A DNA stretch of 64,000 nt from Streptomyces sp. AC1-42W (GCF_003248355.1 NZ_QKWY01000002.1:1178001-1242000), one strand, 5' to 3'; shown: positions 49,994 through 59,384, numbered from the stretch's first letter. Numbers and translations: made by a program. Notes: a model not told the origin generated them from the letters alone.

Positions 49994-51175
49994 GTGACCG
50001 TCGACGACACGACCTCCGGCGATGGTGCGCAGCATTCGTCGGACCCCTCGGTGCACACCACCCCGCACCACGAAGTCGACCACACGGCCGAACCGACCGA
50101 CGATCCCCTGGCGATCCGGCTGGAACAGCTGATCCTGGGCGCCGACCGGCGGTACACGCCCTTCCAGGCGGCCCGCACGGCCGGCGTCTCGATGGACCTG
50201 GCCTCCCGCTTCTGGCGGGCCATGGGCTTCGCGGACATCGGGCAGGCCAAGGCGCTCACCGAGGCGGACGTGCTGGCCCTGCGGCGGCTCTCCGGTCTCG
50301 TCGAGGCGGGGCTGCTCAGCGAGCCGATGGCGATCCAGGTGGCCCGCTCGACCGGGCAGACCACCGCCCGGCTGGCCGAATGGCAGATCGATTCCTTCCT
50401 GGAGGGCCTGACCGAGCCCCCCGAGCCCGGCATGACCCGCACCGAGGTCACCTACCCGCTGGTCGAACTGCTCCTGCCCGAGCTGGAGGAGTTCCTGGTG
50501 TACGTGTGGCGGCGCCAGCTCGCCGCCGCCACCGGCCGGGTCGTGCAGGCGGCGGACGACGAGGAGATGGTCGACCGGCGCCTGGCCGTCGGCTTCGCGG
50601 ACCTCGTCGGCTTCACCCGGCTCACCCGCCGGCTGGAGGAGGAGGAGCTCGGCGAGCTGGTCGAGTCCTTCGAGACCACCTGCGCCGACCTCGTCGCCGC
50701 GCACGGCGGCCGGCTGATCAAGACCCTCGGCGACGAGGTCCTGTTCGCCGCCGACGACGCGGGCACCGCGGCCGAGATCGCGCTGCGGCTCATCGAGGCG
50801 ATGACCGCCGACGAGACCATGCCCGCGCTGCGGGTCGGCATCGCCTTCGGCACGGTCACCACCCGGATGGGCGACGTCTTCGGCACCACGGTGAACCTCG
50901 CCAGCCGGCTGACCTCGATAGCCCCGAAGGACGCGGTCCTGGTCGACGGGGCGTTCGCCGAGGAGCTGACGCGTACCGGGGACGCCCCGGTCTCGGAGGC
51001 GCGGGCCGCCGAGGAGGCCGCGGCGGCGGCCGAGCGCGCCGCGAAGGAGGGCCCGGACGCGGAACCGGCCCCGGTGCCGAAGTACCGCTACGGGCTCCAG
51101 CCGATGTGGCAGCGCCCGGTGCGCGGCCTCGGCGTGGTCGAACCCTGGCTACTGGCCCGCCGCGGCACGTCCTGA
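49994..51175 (+). CDS. cya: Class III adenylate cyclase
   Basis: A 393-residue cyclase. Residues about 30-150 form an Actinobacterial N-terminal region with MerR-like helical sequence; the catalytic domain starts near residue 198 (VGFADLVGFTRLTRRLE, LIKTLGDEVLFA, GTTVNLASRLT), with both metal Asp residues and the Asn/Arg transition-state pair. cAMP is needed for normal spore germination and development in Streptomyces. AGGAGG (49982-49987) fixes GTG 49994. The C-terminal Ala/Glu-rich stretch is disordered. Confidence 0.93.
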   Translation: MTVDDTTSGDGAQHSSDPSVHTTPHHEVDHTAEPTDDPLAIRLEQLILGADRRYTPFQAARTAGVSMDLASRFWRAMGFADIGQAKALTEADVLALRRLSGLVEAGLLSEPMAIQVARSTGQTTARLAEWQIDSFLEGLTEPPEPGMTRTEVTYPLVELLLPELEEFLVYVWRRQLAAATGRVVQAADDEEMVDRRLAVGFADLVGFTRLTRRLEEEELGELVESFETTCADLVAAHGGRLIKTLGDEVLFAADDAGTAAEIALRLIEAMTADETMPALRVGIAFGTVTTRMGDVFGTTVNLASRLTSIAPKDAVLVDGAFAEELTRTGDAPVSEARAAEEAAAAAERAAKEGPDAEPAPVPKYRYGLQPMWQRPVRGLGVVEPWLLARRGTS

Positions 51176-51295
51176 CCCGTCCCGGCCGCTTCCCGACCCG
51201 TCCCGGACCCCGTCCCCGACCCGTTTCGGACACCCTTTCGGGGCTGAGCCCTAGGATTCCTGCGGTAACGCTCGTTAACCGACAGGGGTGCAAGC

Positions 51296-52108
51296 ATGAC
51301 CGTCACGTCCGAGCAGCGGTACGGGGAGTTCGTCGTCGTGCGGGTCCACGAGGGCCTGGAGCACGTCGCCGAGCTGGTTCTCGACCGGCCGAAGGCCATG
51401 AACGCGGTGTCCACGGACATGGCCCGCTCGATCGCCGCCGCCTGCGACGCGCTCGCCGCCGACCGGGACGTACGGGTGACCGTGCTGACCTCCAGCCATG
51501 AACGGGCCTTCTGCGTGGGCGCCGACCTCAAGGAGCGCAACTCCTTCACCGACGCCGACCTGGTGCGCCAGCGGCCCACCGCGCGCGCCGCCTACACCGG
51601 GGTGCTGGAGCTGCCGATGCCGACGATCGCCGCGGTGCACGGCTTCGCGCTCGGCGGCGGCTTCGAGCTGGCGCTGTCCTGCGATCTGATCGTCGCCGAC
51701 GCGACCGCCGTGGTGGGGCTGCCCGAGGTCTCCGTCGGCGTCATTCCGGGCGGCGGCGGCACCCAGCTGCTGCCCCGCCGGGTCGGTGCCGCCCGCGCCG
51801 CCGAGCTGATCTTCGCCGCCCGCCGGGTGGAGGCCGCCGAGGCGCGGGAGCTGGGCCTGGTGGACGAGCTGGTGGCGGTCGGCGAGGACCGGGCCGAGGC
51901 GCTGGCCCTGGCCGGCCGGATCGCGGGCAACTCGCCGGTGGGGCTGCGGGCGGCCAAGCGGGCGCTGCGGCTCGGGTACGGGCTCGACCTGCGGGCCGGC
52001 CTGGAGGTCGAGGACTCCGCGTGGCGGTCGGTGGCCTTCTCCGGGGACCGGGCGGAGGGCGTGGCCGCGTTCAACGAGAAGCGGAAGCCGAACTGGCTCG
52101 GGGAGTGA
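51296..52108 (+). CDS. Enoyl-CoA hydratase/isomerase-family protein
   Basis: A 270-residue crotonase-fold enzyme. Oxyanion-hole sequences AFCVGADLKE and HGFALGGGFELAL, then LPEVSVGVIPGGGGTQLLPR with the catalytic-acid region and a C-terminal AKRALRLG helix. Acts on acyl-CoA esters, probably in fatty-acid or branched-chain degradation. ATG 51296 follows GACAGGGGTG. Confidence 0.93.
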   Translation: MTVTSEQRYGEFVVVRVHEGLEHVAELVLDRPKAMNAVSTDMARSIAAACDALAADRDVRVTVLTSSHERAFCVGADLKERNSFTDADLVRQRPTARAAYTGVLELPMPTIAAVHGFALGGGFELALSCDLIVADATAVVGLPEVSVGVIPGGGGTQLLPRRVGAARAAELIFAARRVEAAEARELGLVDELVAVGEDRAEALALAGRIAGNSPVGLRAAKRALRLGYGLDLRAGLEVEDSAWRSVAFSGDRAEGVAAFNEKRKPNWLGE

Positions 52109-52156
52109 CCCCGGGTGCCCGTCCGTAGCGGAAATGGTCACCCTCCGGAGTCGTCG

Positions 52157-52193
52157 GGTGATCACTTCGTGCATACCGCCCTAAACTGGCACA
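52157..52193. promoter_or_regulatory. BldD-like box and leaderless promoter of the GGDEF gene
   Basis: GGTGATCACT (52157-52166) is, on the minus strand, AGTGATCACC: the BldD consensus half-sites AGTGA and TCACC with no bases between them. It covers the -35 area of a TAAACT -10 (52182-52187) that ends 6 nt before the ATG at 52194. BldD bound to c-di-GMP represses many developmental genes, including diguanylate cyclase genes. Confidence 0.6.
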
Positions 52194-53357
52194 ATGGGTG
52201 GTGACGACGCGCGGCTGCGGGCCGTGGTTTCGCTGGCGCAGACGATGGCCGCGGCGCACACCCCCCGGGGGTGCTGGCGAGCGGCGGCCCTGGGGGCCTG
52301 CGAGGCGCTGGGCGGCAGCTTCGCCGCGCTCTCGGTCTGGGAGCGCGGCCGGGGCAGGCTCAGGGTGCTGGTCAACGCGGGCGAGCGGGCCGACGGCGAG
52401 GAGGAGTTCCCCGACGAGGAGGTCTACCCCGTCCACCGGTTCCCGGAGATCACCGAGTTCCTGCACGAGCGGTGGGCCGGGGGCGGCGAGCCGGACGCCT
52501 GGGTGGAGACCGCGGCGGGACCGGAGCCCGGCGACGGCGGCGCGCACGGGTACGGGCCCGGCTACTGCCACCAGCGCGTGGCGGCCCTGCGCCGGCGCGG
52601 CCGGGGCTGCTGCGTGGTCGCGCCGATCGTGCTGCACGGGCGGGCCTGGGGCGAGCTGTACGTGGCGCGGCCGGTGGGCGCGCCGGTGTTCGGCCGGGCG
52701 GACGCCGACTTCGCGACGGTGCTGGCCGCGGTGGTGGCCGCCGGGCTCGCCCAGACCGAGCGCCTCGAAGAGGTCCGCAAGCTCGCGTTCACCGATCCGC
52801 TGACCGGGCTGGCCAACCGCAGGGCCGTGGACCTGCGGCTGGACGAGGCGCTGGAGCGGCACCGGGCGGACGGCGCGGTGGTCAGCCTGGTGGTGTGCGA
52901 CCTGAACGGGCTGAAGCGGGTCAACGACACCCACGGCCATGCGGTCGGCGACCGGCTGCTGGAACGATTCGGCTCAGTGCTCTCCCGGTGCGGGGCCATA
53001 CTGCCCGGCGCGCTGGCGGCCCGGCTCGGCGGCGACGAGTTCTGCCTGCTGGCCGCCGGACCGGAGGCGGACGAGGTGGTCGCCGTCGCCACCGAACTGT
53101 GCGAGCGCGCGGCCGGACTCGAACTCGGCAACGGGGTCGCCTGCGGGATGGCGTCCACCGGCGACCCCATCGGCCCCGACGTCTCGGCCCGGCGGCTGTT
53201 CCGGCTGGCGGACGCGGCCCAGTACCGGGCGAAGGCGGCCCGCTCCGCCCGCCCGGTGGTGGCGGGGCGCGACGGGGAGGTCATCCGGCTCGCCGACTCG
53301 CCGCCGAAGCCCCCGCACGACCGCCGCAGGCTGCGCGGCAGCCACCCCGAGGCATGA
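52194..53357 (+). CDS. GAF-like/GGDEF-domain diguanylate cyclase
   Basis: A 387-residue protein. Residues about 20-190 look like a GAF sensor (FAALSVWERGRGRLRVLVNAG, YVARPVGAPVFGRADADF). The GGDEF domain starts near residue 195 (FTDPLTGLANRRAVDLRLDE), with the intact GGDEF at 279-283. There is no RxxD product-inhibition site five residues before it (ALAA instead), so it may escape feedback inhibition. It should make c-di-GMP, the ligand of BldD, and has a BldD-like site in its promoter. No EAL domain. Confidence 0.92.
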   Translation: MGGDDARLRAVVSLAQTMAAAHTPRGCWRAAALGACEALGGSFAALSVWERGRGRLRVLVNAGERADGEEEFPDEEVYPVHRFPEITEFLHERWAGGGEPDAWVETAAGPEPGDGGAHGYGPGYCHQRVAALRRRGRGCCVVAPIVLHGRAWGELYVARPVGAPVFGRADADFATVLAAVVAAGLAQTERLEEVRKLAFTDPLTGLANRRAVDLRLDEALERHRADGAVVSLVVCDLNGLKRVNDTHGHAVGDRLLERFGSVLSRCGAILPGALAARLGGDEFCLLAAGPEADEVVAVATELCERAAGLELGNGVACGMASTGDPIGPDVSARRLFRLADAAQYRAKAARSARPVVAGRDGEVIRLADSPPKPPHDRRRLRGSHPEA

Positions 53358-53447
53358 CGTCCGGGCCGGCGTCCGGCGTAACCCGGGCCGGCTTCCCGCG
53401 TAATCCGGGCCGGTTTCCGGCGTAAGGGGCCGACCCGCCGACCACTG

Positions 53448-53483
53448 GTGACATGAAGGGTTTCAGTCCGTACGCTGCTGAAT
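53448..53483 (+). promoter_or_regulatory. Leaderless promoter of hutH
   Basis: GTGACA (53448-53453), a 17-bp spacer and TACGCT (53471-53476) make a good -35/-10 pair. The -10 ends 7 nt before the ATG at 53484. No Shine-Dalgarno precedes that ATG. Confidence 0.7.
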
Positions 53484-55034
53484 ATGGATATGCACACAGT
53501 CGTGCTGGGGACGTCCGGCACCACCGCCCGGGACGTCGTCGCCGTGGCCCGCGGCAACGCCCGTGTCGAGCTCTCCGGCGACGCGGTGGAGGCCCTGGCC
53601 GCCGCCCGCGAGATCGTGGACGCGCTCGCCGCCAAGCCCGAGCCGGTCTACGGCGTCTCCACCGGTTTCGGCGCCCTGGCCACCCGCCACATCAGCCCGG
53701 ACCTGCGCGCCCGGCTCCAGCGCAACATCGTCCGCTCGCACGCCGCCGGCATGGGCCCGCGCGTCGAGCGCGAGGTCGTGCGGGCGCTGATGTTCCTGCG
53801 GCTGAAGACGGTCGCCTCCGGCCACACCGGCGTACGGCCCGAGGTCGCGCAGACCATGGCCGACGTCCTCAACGCCGGGATCACGCCCGTCGTCCACGAG
53901 TACGGCTCGCTCGGCTGCTCCGGCGACCTGGCGCCCCTGTCGCACTGCGCGCTGACGCTGATGGGCGAGGGCGACGCGGAGGGCCCGGACGGCACCGTAC
54001 GCCCCGCCGGGGAACTCCTCGCCGCCCACGGCATCACCCCGGTCGAGCTGCGCGAGAAGGAGGGCCTGGCCCTCCTCAACGGCACCGACGGCATGCTCGG
54101 CATGCTGATCATGGCCCTCGCCGACCTGCGGGCGCTCTACACCTCCGCCGACATCACCGCGGCCCTCAGCCTGGAGGCCCTGCTCGGCACCGACCGGGTC
54201 CTCGCCCCCGAGCTGCACGCCATCCGCCCGCACCCCGGCCAGGGCGCCAGCGCCGACAACATGCTGCGGGTCCTCGCGGGCTCGGGGCTCACCGGTCACC
54301 ACCAGGACGACGCGCCGCGCGTCCAGGACGCCTACTCGGTGCGCTGCGCACCGCAGGTCAACGGGGCGGGCCGGGACACCCTCGCGTACGCCGCGACCGT
54401 CGCCGACCGCGAGCTGGCCGCAGCCGTGGACAACCCGGTGGTCCTTCCGGACGGGCGGGTGGAGTCCAACGGGAACTTCCACGGGGCGCCCGTCGCGTAC
54501 GTCCTGGACTTCCTGGCCATCGCCGCCGCCGACCTCGGCTCGATCACCGAGCGCCGCACCGACCGGCTGCTCGACAAGAACCGCTCGCACGGGCTGCCGC
54601 CCTTCCTGGCCGACGACGCGGGCGTGGACTCCGGCCTGATGATCGCCCAGTACACCCAGGCAGCCCTCGTCAGCGAGATGAAGCGGCTCGCCGTTCCGGC
54701 CTCCGCCGACTCCATCCCGTCCTCCGCGATGCAGGAGGACCACGTCTCCATGGGCTGGTCGGCCGCGCGCAAGCTGCGCACCGCCGTGGACAACCTCGCC
54801 CGGATCGTCGCCGTCGAGCTGTACGCCGCCACCCGCGCCGTCGAGCTGCGCGCCCAGCAGGGCCTCACCCCGGCCCCGGCCACCCGCGCCGCCATCGAGG
54901 CGCTGCGCGCGGCGGGCGTGGAGGGCCCCGGACCGGACCGCTTCCTGGCGCCGGACCTGGCCGCCACCGACGCCTTCGTACGGGCGGGCGGGCTGATCGC
55001 CGCCGTGGAGCCGGTCACCGGTCCGCTGGCCTGA
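53484..55034 (+). CDS. hutH: Histidine ammonia-lyase
   Basis: A 516-residue enzyme converting histidine to urocanate, the first step of histidine use. The MIO-forming loop reads GSLGCSGDLAPLSH, with Cys in place of the usual Ala of Ala-Ser-Gly. YGVSTGFGAL, NGTDGMLGML, QDAYSVRC-like sequence and the C-terminal EDHVSMGW are the other active-site pieces. It is a single gene, no hutU/hutI next to it. It converges on the next gene with a 3-bp gap. Confidence 0.95.
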   Translation: MDMHTVVLGTSGTTARDVVAVARGNARVELSGDAVEALAAAREIVDALAAKPEPVYGVSTGFGALATRHISPDLRARLQRNIVRSHAAGMGPRVEREVVRALMFLRLKTVASGHTGVRPEVAQTMADVLNAGITPVVHEYGSLGCSGDLAPLSHCALTLMGEGDAEGPDGTVRPAGELLAAHGITPVELREKEGLALLNGTDGMLGMLIMALADLRALYTSADITAALSLEALLGTDRVLAPELHAIRPHPGQGASADNMLRVLAGSGLTGHHQDDAPRVQDAYSVRCAPQVNGAGRDTLAYAATVADRELAAAVDNPVVLPDGRVESNGNFHGAPVAYVLDFLAIAAADLGSITERRTDRLLDKNRSHGLPPFLADDAGVDSGLMIAQYTQAALVSEMKRLAVPASADSIPSSAMQEDHVSMGWSAARKLRTAVDNLARIVAVELYAATRAVELRAQQGLTPAPATRAAIEALRAAGVEGPGPDRFLAPDLAATDAFVRAGGLIAAVEPVTGPLA

Positions 55035-55037
55035 CCG

Positions 55038-55325
55038 TCACAGGGCGGGGCGCGGGCCCGTCCGGCGCGCGGAGTACGCCACCAGGCCGGCGCCCATGCC
55101 CAGGAAGGCCGTGCCGCCGAGCAGATACGGCGTGGAGTCCGGGCCCCCGCCCGTCTCGGCGAGCGCGGCGGACCCCGGGACGTCACCGCTCGCCGCGGCA
55201 CCGCCGGCCGCGCCGGAGGCGGCGCCCGTATCGTCCGAGGCGTTGGCCGAGGGGACGAACCACAGGGCGCACAGCAGCGCCCCGGCGGTGATGGCGGTCA
55301 GGAGCGGGCGGCGGGCGATGGCCAC
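55038..55325 (-). CDS. Small cell-wall protein with a LAETG sortase signal
   Basis: A 95-residue protein with a signal peptide (cleavage near ANAS), a Gly/Ala/Ser-rich linker, then LAETG, a hydrophobic helix (YLLGGTAFLGMGAGLVAYSA) and a RRTGPR tail. LAxTG is the motif of Streptomyces class E sortases. It should be anchored to the wall; the mature part is only about 45 residues, so it may be a spacer or adhesin-like peptide. Confidence 0.8.
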   Translation of the reverse strand: MAIARRPLLTAITAGALLCALWFVPSANASDDTGAASGAAGGAAASGDVPGSAALAETGGGPDSTPYLLGGTAFLGMGAGLVAYSARRTGPRPAL

Positions 55326-55732
55326 GGAATCGGTCCCCCTTGCGTCGACCGGGAATACGGATCGCCGCCGATGCTAGTGAGTACCGGGGGGCGCGCGGAA
55401 GGCGTGGAGGGAGCGTTCGGGAAGCCGGCCGGGCGTCCCGCACAATGGGAGGGAGGCCGACGGCTGCGGTGCCGCCGAACGGCGGGCCGGAGCTGCGGGA
55501 AAAAGGCCCCGCCGCCCCCGGCGGGCCGGAGCGCGGACCGGCGCCGATCCCTGCCGCGGACGCGGGAACCACCGCCCCCGGTACGGCGTCGATGAGTGGT
55601 GTTCCCCACACATTCGACGCACGTGGAACGGGAATCCCGTACAAGGGGTTCTTGGAACATTGACGGGGATTCGCCGCTGGGCGGCCTTGTCCGGGGTTTT
55701 CGGGGAATTCGGCAACGATGGAGAAGCGTGTG
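55326..55732. other. 407-bp intergenic region
   Basis: No gene is supported. It holds the promoter regions of the LAETG protein (minus) and the transpeptidase (plus). The last 90 bp are relatively A/T-rich, with a CGGGGTTTTCGGGG stretch near 55690. Nothing else was recognised. Confidence 0.6.
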
Positions 55733-56992
55733 ATGAGGGACAGCAAGCGGCGCAAGGGCCTGGTGGCCGCGTCCGCACTGCTCGGCGGCGTACTGGTGCT
55801 CTCGGCCTGTAACGACGACGGCGGCAGCGGCGACACGGGCGGTCCCAGCCCCGCGAGCTCGAAGTCCCAGGCGGCCGACGTGGACAAGGCGGCGGCCGAG
55901 GAGACCTCCGAGGCGCAGATAGCCATCTCGCCCAAGAACGGCGCGACCAACGCGAGCATCAACAACGCCGCCAAGGTCACCGTCACCAAGGGCAAGCTGA
56001 CGTCCGTCGTCATGACCACCAAGGACGGGAAGAGCGTCCGGGGCACCATGGCCGCGGACGGCACCAGCTGGCAGCCCGACGGCCAGCTGGAGCGCTCGAC
56101 CACGTACCGGATCAGCGCCACGGCCAAGGACGCCAAGAACCGCGAGGCGCACGAGAACTCCTCCTTCACCACCGTCTCGCCCGCCAACAGCTTCATCGGG
56201 AACTTCACCCCCGAGGACGGCTCCACGGTCGGCGTCGGCATGCCGGTCTCGATCAACTTCAACAAGCCGATCACCGACACCAAGGCCGTCCAGAACGGCA
56301 TCCAGGTGACCTCCAGCAGCGGCCAGGAAGTCGTCGGCCACTGGTTCAACTCCCAGCGCCTCGACCTGCGCCCCCAGGAGTACTGGCAGGCCGGCTCCAC
56401 GGTCACGCTGAAGCTGTCCCTGGACGGCGTCGAGGGCGCGGACGGCGTCTACGGAGTCCAGCAGAAGACGGTCACCTTCAAGGTCGGCCGCAGCCAGGTC
56501 TCCACCGTGGACGCCAAGACCCACATGATGACCGTCACCCGCGACGGCAAGACCATCAAGACGATCCCGATCTCCGCGGGCTCGCCCGAGAACCCCACGT
56601 ACAACGGCCAGATGGTGATCTCCGAGAAGTACAAGGAGACCCGGATGAACGGCGCCACCGTCGGCTTCACGGACGACGACGGCAAGGGCGAGTACGACAT
56701 CAAGGACGTGCCGCACGCCATGCGGCTGTCCACGTCGGGCACCTTCATCCACGGCAACTACTGGGGCAAGGGCATCTTCGGCAAGGCCAACACCAGCCAC
56801 GGCTGCGTGGGCCTCGCCGACGTCAAGGGCGCCGGTGACGCCAACCAGCCCGGCGCCTGGTTCTACAACAACTCGCTGATCGGTGACGTCGTCATCGTCA
56901 AGAACTCCCCGGACAAGACGATCCAGCCCTCCAACGGCCTCAACGGCTGGAACATGAGCTGGGCCGAGTGGACGGCGGGCTCCGCCGCCTGA
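55733..56992 (+). CDS. L,D-transpeptidase lipoprotein
   Basis: A 419-residue envelope enzyme. Lipobox LSAC follows the signal peptide; two Ig-like domains (about 60-260; SPKNGATNASINNAAKVTV, TPEDGSTVGVGMPVSINF) precede a YkuD catalytic domain with HGNYWGKG and SHGCVGL, the Cys nucleophile motif. It forms 3-3 cross-links in peptidoglycan. GGAGAAG supports ATG 55733; ATG 55718 is an alternative. Confidence 0.94.
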   Translation: MRDSKRRKGLVAASALLGGVLVLSACNDDGGSGDTGGPSPASSKSQAADVDKAAAEETSEAQIAISPKNGATNASINNAAKVTVTKGKLTSVVMTTKDGKSVRGTMAADGTSWQPDGQLERSTTYRISATAKDAKNREAHENSSFTTVSPANSFIGNFTPEDGSTVGVGMPVSINFNKPITDTKAVQNGIQVTSSSGQEVVGHWFNSQRLDLRPQEYWQAGSTVTLKLSLDGVEGADGVYGVQQKTVTFKVGRSQVSTVDAKTHMMTVTRDGKTIKTIPISAGSPENPTYNGQMVISEKYKETRMNGATVGFTDDDGKGEYDIKDVPHAMRLSTSGTFIHGNYWGKGIFGKANTSHGCVGLADVKGAGDANQPGAWFYNNSLIGDVVIVKNSPDKTIQPSNGLNGWNMSWAEWTAGSAA

Positions 56993-57022
56993 CCGGCCGG
57001 CGCGCCGCGCCCCCCCCACCCC

Positions 57023-57072
57023 GTACGCCGAAGGCGGCGGCACCACGACCGGTGCCGCCGCCTTCGGCGTAC
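57023..57072. terminator. Strong hairpin terminator
   Basis: A perfect 22-bp stem pairs 57023-57044 with 57051-57072 around the loop ACGACC. It lies 30 bp after the transpeptidase stop. Confidence 0.9.
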
Positions 57073-57194
57073 ACGCGCGCCCCGCCCACCGCCGCCCCGG
57101 CCATGACCTCACGGGTAATCGACGCCCCCGGCGCCCCCCGGCAGCATGGAACCCATCAGCCGAACGGACCGCCGTACGAACCGGAGGGCACGCC

Positions 57195-57566
57195 ATGACC
57201 GCCTACGCCATCGCGCATCTGTACCCCCAGTACCCCCAGGGCCGCCCCGACGCCGAGGTCATCGACTACATCGACCGCATCCAGCCGACCATGGACCCCT
57301 ACGGCGGCCGGTTCCTCGTCCACAACAGCCCGGTCGAGGTGATCGAGGGCGAGTGGCCCGGCGGGGTCGTCGTCCTCCGCTTCCCCGGTATGGCCGAGGC
57401 GCGTGCCTGGTACGGCTCACCGGCCTACCAGGAGCTGGTCCCGCTGCGGACCCGGAGCATGGCCGGTGACGTGGTGTTCGTCGAGGGCGTGGCGCCGGAC
57501 TACGACCCCTCCGCGACGGCCGCCGCGCTGCGGGCGGCGGCGGCCGGGGTCACCCCGGTGGAGTAG
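57195..57566 (+). CDS. DUF1330-family protein
   Basis: A 123-residue protein. YAIAHLYPQYPQG, the GGRFLVHNSPVEVIEGEW segment and FPGMAEARAWYGSPAYQEL are hallmarks of the dimeric alpha/beta-barrel DUF1330 fold. Reaction unknown. A GGAGGG (57182-57187) just upstream supports ATG 57195. It is a single-gene unit bounded by strong hairpins. Confidence 0.88.
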   Translation: MTAYAIAHLYPQYPQGRPDAEVIDYIDRIQPTMDPYGGRFLVHNSPVEVIEGEWPGGVVVLRFPGMAEARAWYGSPAYQELVPLRTRSMAGDVVFVEGVAPDYDPSATAAALRAAAAGVTPVE

Positions 57567-57595
57567 CGCGCGGGGGCGCTCGCCGCCGTCCGGGA

Positions 57596-57625
57596 CCTCA
57601 CAGTCGAGGCCGGGCGACTGTGAGG
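57596..57625. terminator. Hairpin terminator after the DUF1330 gene
   Basis: CCTCACAGTCG (57596-57606) pairs perfectly with CGACTGTGAGG (57615-57625), loop of 8 nt, 29 bp after the stop. Confidence 0.85.
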
Positions 57626-57926
57626 TTCACCACTTCGGGGGGTTCGCCGGCAGGGCACCAACCCGGCCAATCATGCCCGGATACGGCCTCGCACAAGGCC
57701 GTTGGCCGGGTCGGAGGCATCCGCACGCGGGATCACCATGTGGATGGCAGGGGCCGGAGGGCCGACCCACTGGGAGAATCGATACGCCACGACGGTCCTG
57801 TACGCCGCAGTCGCGAGACGGTAAGCGCGATGTTCCGGCGACGCCCTCAATGGGGAGGGGGGACCTGGCGCCCCTCGGGACGGGGGCGCCCCGCGTATGA
57901 GACGACCCATGGAAGGTCTTGATCAG
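57626..57926. other. Region upstream of gdhA with no supported gene
   Basis: About 300 bp with open frames on both strands but no coding bias, no tRNA-like fold and no RBS-start pair that convinces. It must carry the gdhA promoter; the last 90 bp (57840-57926) have AATGGGGAGGGGG and then GGAAGG before the start. Confidence 0.55.
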
Positions 57927-59306
57927 ATGTCGGTCACCCCTGACTCCGCCACCTCCCACACCGCCGAGCACCGCATCATCGAGCCGCTGTACGCCGAGAT
58001 CCTCCGCCGCAACCAGGGCGAGAAGGAGTTCCACCAGGCGGTCCGGGAGGTCCTGGAGACCCTCGGCCCGGTGCTGGCCCAGCGGCCGGAGTTCGTGGAC
58101 GCCCGGATCATCGAGCGCATATGCGAGCCGGAGCGCCAGCTCATCTTCCGGGTGCCGTGGGCGGACGACTCGGGCGACATCCACGTCAACCGCGGCTTCC
58201 GCGTCGAGTTCTCCAGCTCGCTCGGCCCCTACAAGGGCGGGCTGCGCTTCCACCCCTCGGTCAACCTCGGCATCGTGAAGTTCCTCGGCTTCGAGCAGAT
58301 CTTCAAGAACGCCCTCACCGGCATGCCCATCGGCGGCGGCAAGGGCGGCGCGGACTTCGACCCGAAGGGCCGCTCGGACGCCGAGATCATGCGGTTCTGC
58401 CAGTCCTTCATGACCGAGCTGCACCGCCACCTCGGCGAGTACACCGACGTCCCCGCCGGTGACATCGGGGTCGGCGGCCGCGAGATCGGCTATCTCTTCG
58501 GCCAGTACAAGCGGATCACCAACCGCTACGAGTCCGGCGTCCTCACCGGCAAGGGCCTCGGCTGGGGCGGCGCCCTCGTCCGCACCGAGGCGACCGGCTA
58601 CGGCTGCGTCATGTTCACCGAGGAGATGCTCCGCAGCCGCGGCGAGTCCCTCGACGGCCAGCGCATCGCCGTCTCCGGCTCCGGCAACGTGGCGATCTAC
58701 GCCATCGAGAAGGCCCAGCAGCTCGGCGCGACCGTCGTCACCGCCTCCGACTCCGGCGGCTACGTCGTCGACGACAAGGGCATCGACCTCGACCTGCTCA
58801 AGGAGATCAAGGAGCAGCGCCGCGGCCGCATCTCCGAGTACGCCGAGCGGCGCGGCGCCCACGTGAAGTACGTCGAGGGCGCCGGCGTCTGGAACGTCCC
58901 CGTGGACGTGGCGCTGCCCTGCGCCACCCAGAACGAGCTGCACGAGGCCGACGCGCTCACCCTGGTGCGCAACGGCGTCAAGGCCGTCGCCGAGGGCGCC
59001 AACATGCCCACCACCCCCGAGGCCGTCCGCGTCTTCCAGGACGCCGGAGTGGCCTTCGCGCCCGGCAAGGCGGCCAACGCGGGCGGCGTGGCCACCAGCG
59101 CCCTGGAGATGCAGCAGAACGCCTCGCGCGACTCGTGGACCTTCGCCCACACCGAGCAGCGCCTGGCGGAGATCATGCGCCACATCCACAACTCCTGCTT
59201 CACCACCGCGGAGAAGTACGGCAGCCCCGGCAACTACGTCGTCGGCGCCAACATCGCCGGCTTCGAGCTGGTCGCGGACGCGATGCTGGCCCAGGGCCTG
59301 ATCTGA
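57927..59306 (+). CDS. gdhA: NADP-type glutamate dehydrogenase
   Basis: A 459-residue hexameric-type GDH. KGGLRFHPSVNLGIVKFLGFE and the catalytic MPIGGGKGGADFDPKG are characteristic of the class; the Rossmann part has SGSGNVAIYAIEKAQQLG. It aminates 2-oxoglutarate with ammonium. GGAAGG (57911-57916) suggests ATG 57927 as start; ATG 57909 is possible. Confidence 0.94.
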   Translation: MSVTPDSATSHTAEHRIIEPLYAEILRRNQGEKEFHQAVREVLETLGPVLAQRPEFVDARIIERICEPERQLIFRVPWADDSGDIHVNRGFRVEFSSSLGPYKGGLRFHPSVNLGIVKFLGFEQIFKNALTGMPIGGGKGGADFDPKGRSDAEIMRFCQSFMTELHRHLGEYTDVPAGDIGVGGREIGYLFGQYKRITNRYESGVLTGKGLGWGGALVRTEATGYGCVMFTEEMLRSRGESLDGQRIAVSGSGNVAIYAIEKAQQLGATVVTASDSGGYVVDDKGIDLDLLKEIKEQRRGRISEYAERRGAHVKYVEGAGVWNVPVDVALPCATQNELHEADALTLVRNGVKAVAEGANMPTTPEAVRVFQDAGVAFAPGKAANAGGVATSALEMQQNASRDSWTFAHTEQRLAEIMRHIHNSCFTTAEKYGSPGNYVVGANIAGFELVADAMLAQGLI

Positions 59307-59325
59307 CCGGGTCGCACGACGCGCA

Positions 59326-59358
59326 CAACGGCCGGGAGAGCGCCTCTCCCGGCCGTTG
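59326..59358. terminator. Bidirectional hairpin terminator
   Basis: CAACGGCCGGGAGAG (59326-59340) pairs perfectly with CTCTCCCGGCCGTTG (59344-59358) around CGC. It separates convergent gdhA and msrA. Confidence 0.9.
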
Positions 59359-59384
59359 CGCCGTTCTTCCACGCGGTACGGCGG

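Noticed and set aside
57626..57926. A gene or tRNA in the region before gdhA
   Set aside because: Frames have no coding bias, and no cloverleaf or T-loop was found; the GGIRTRD-like peptide is typical of spurious frames.
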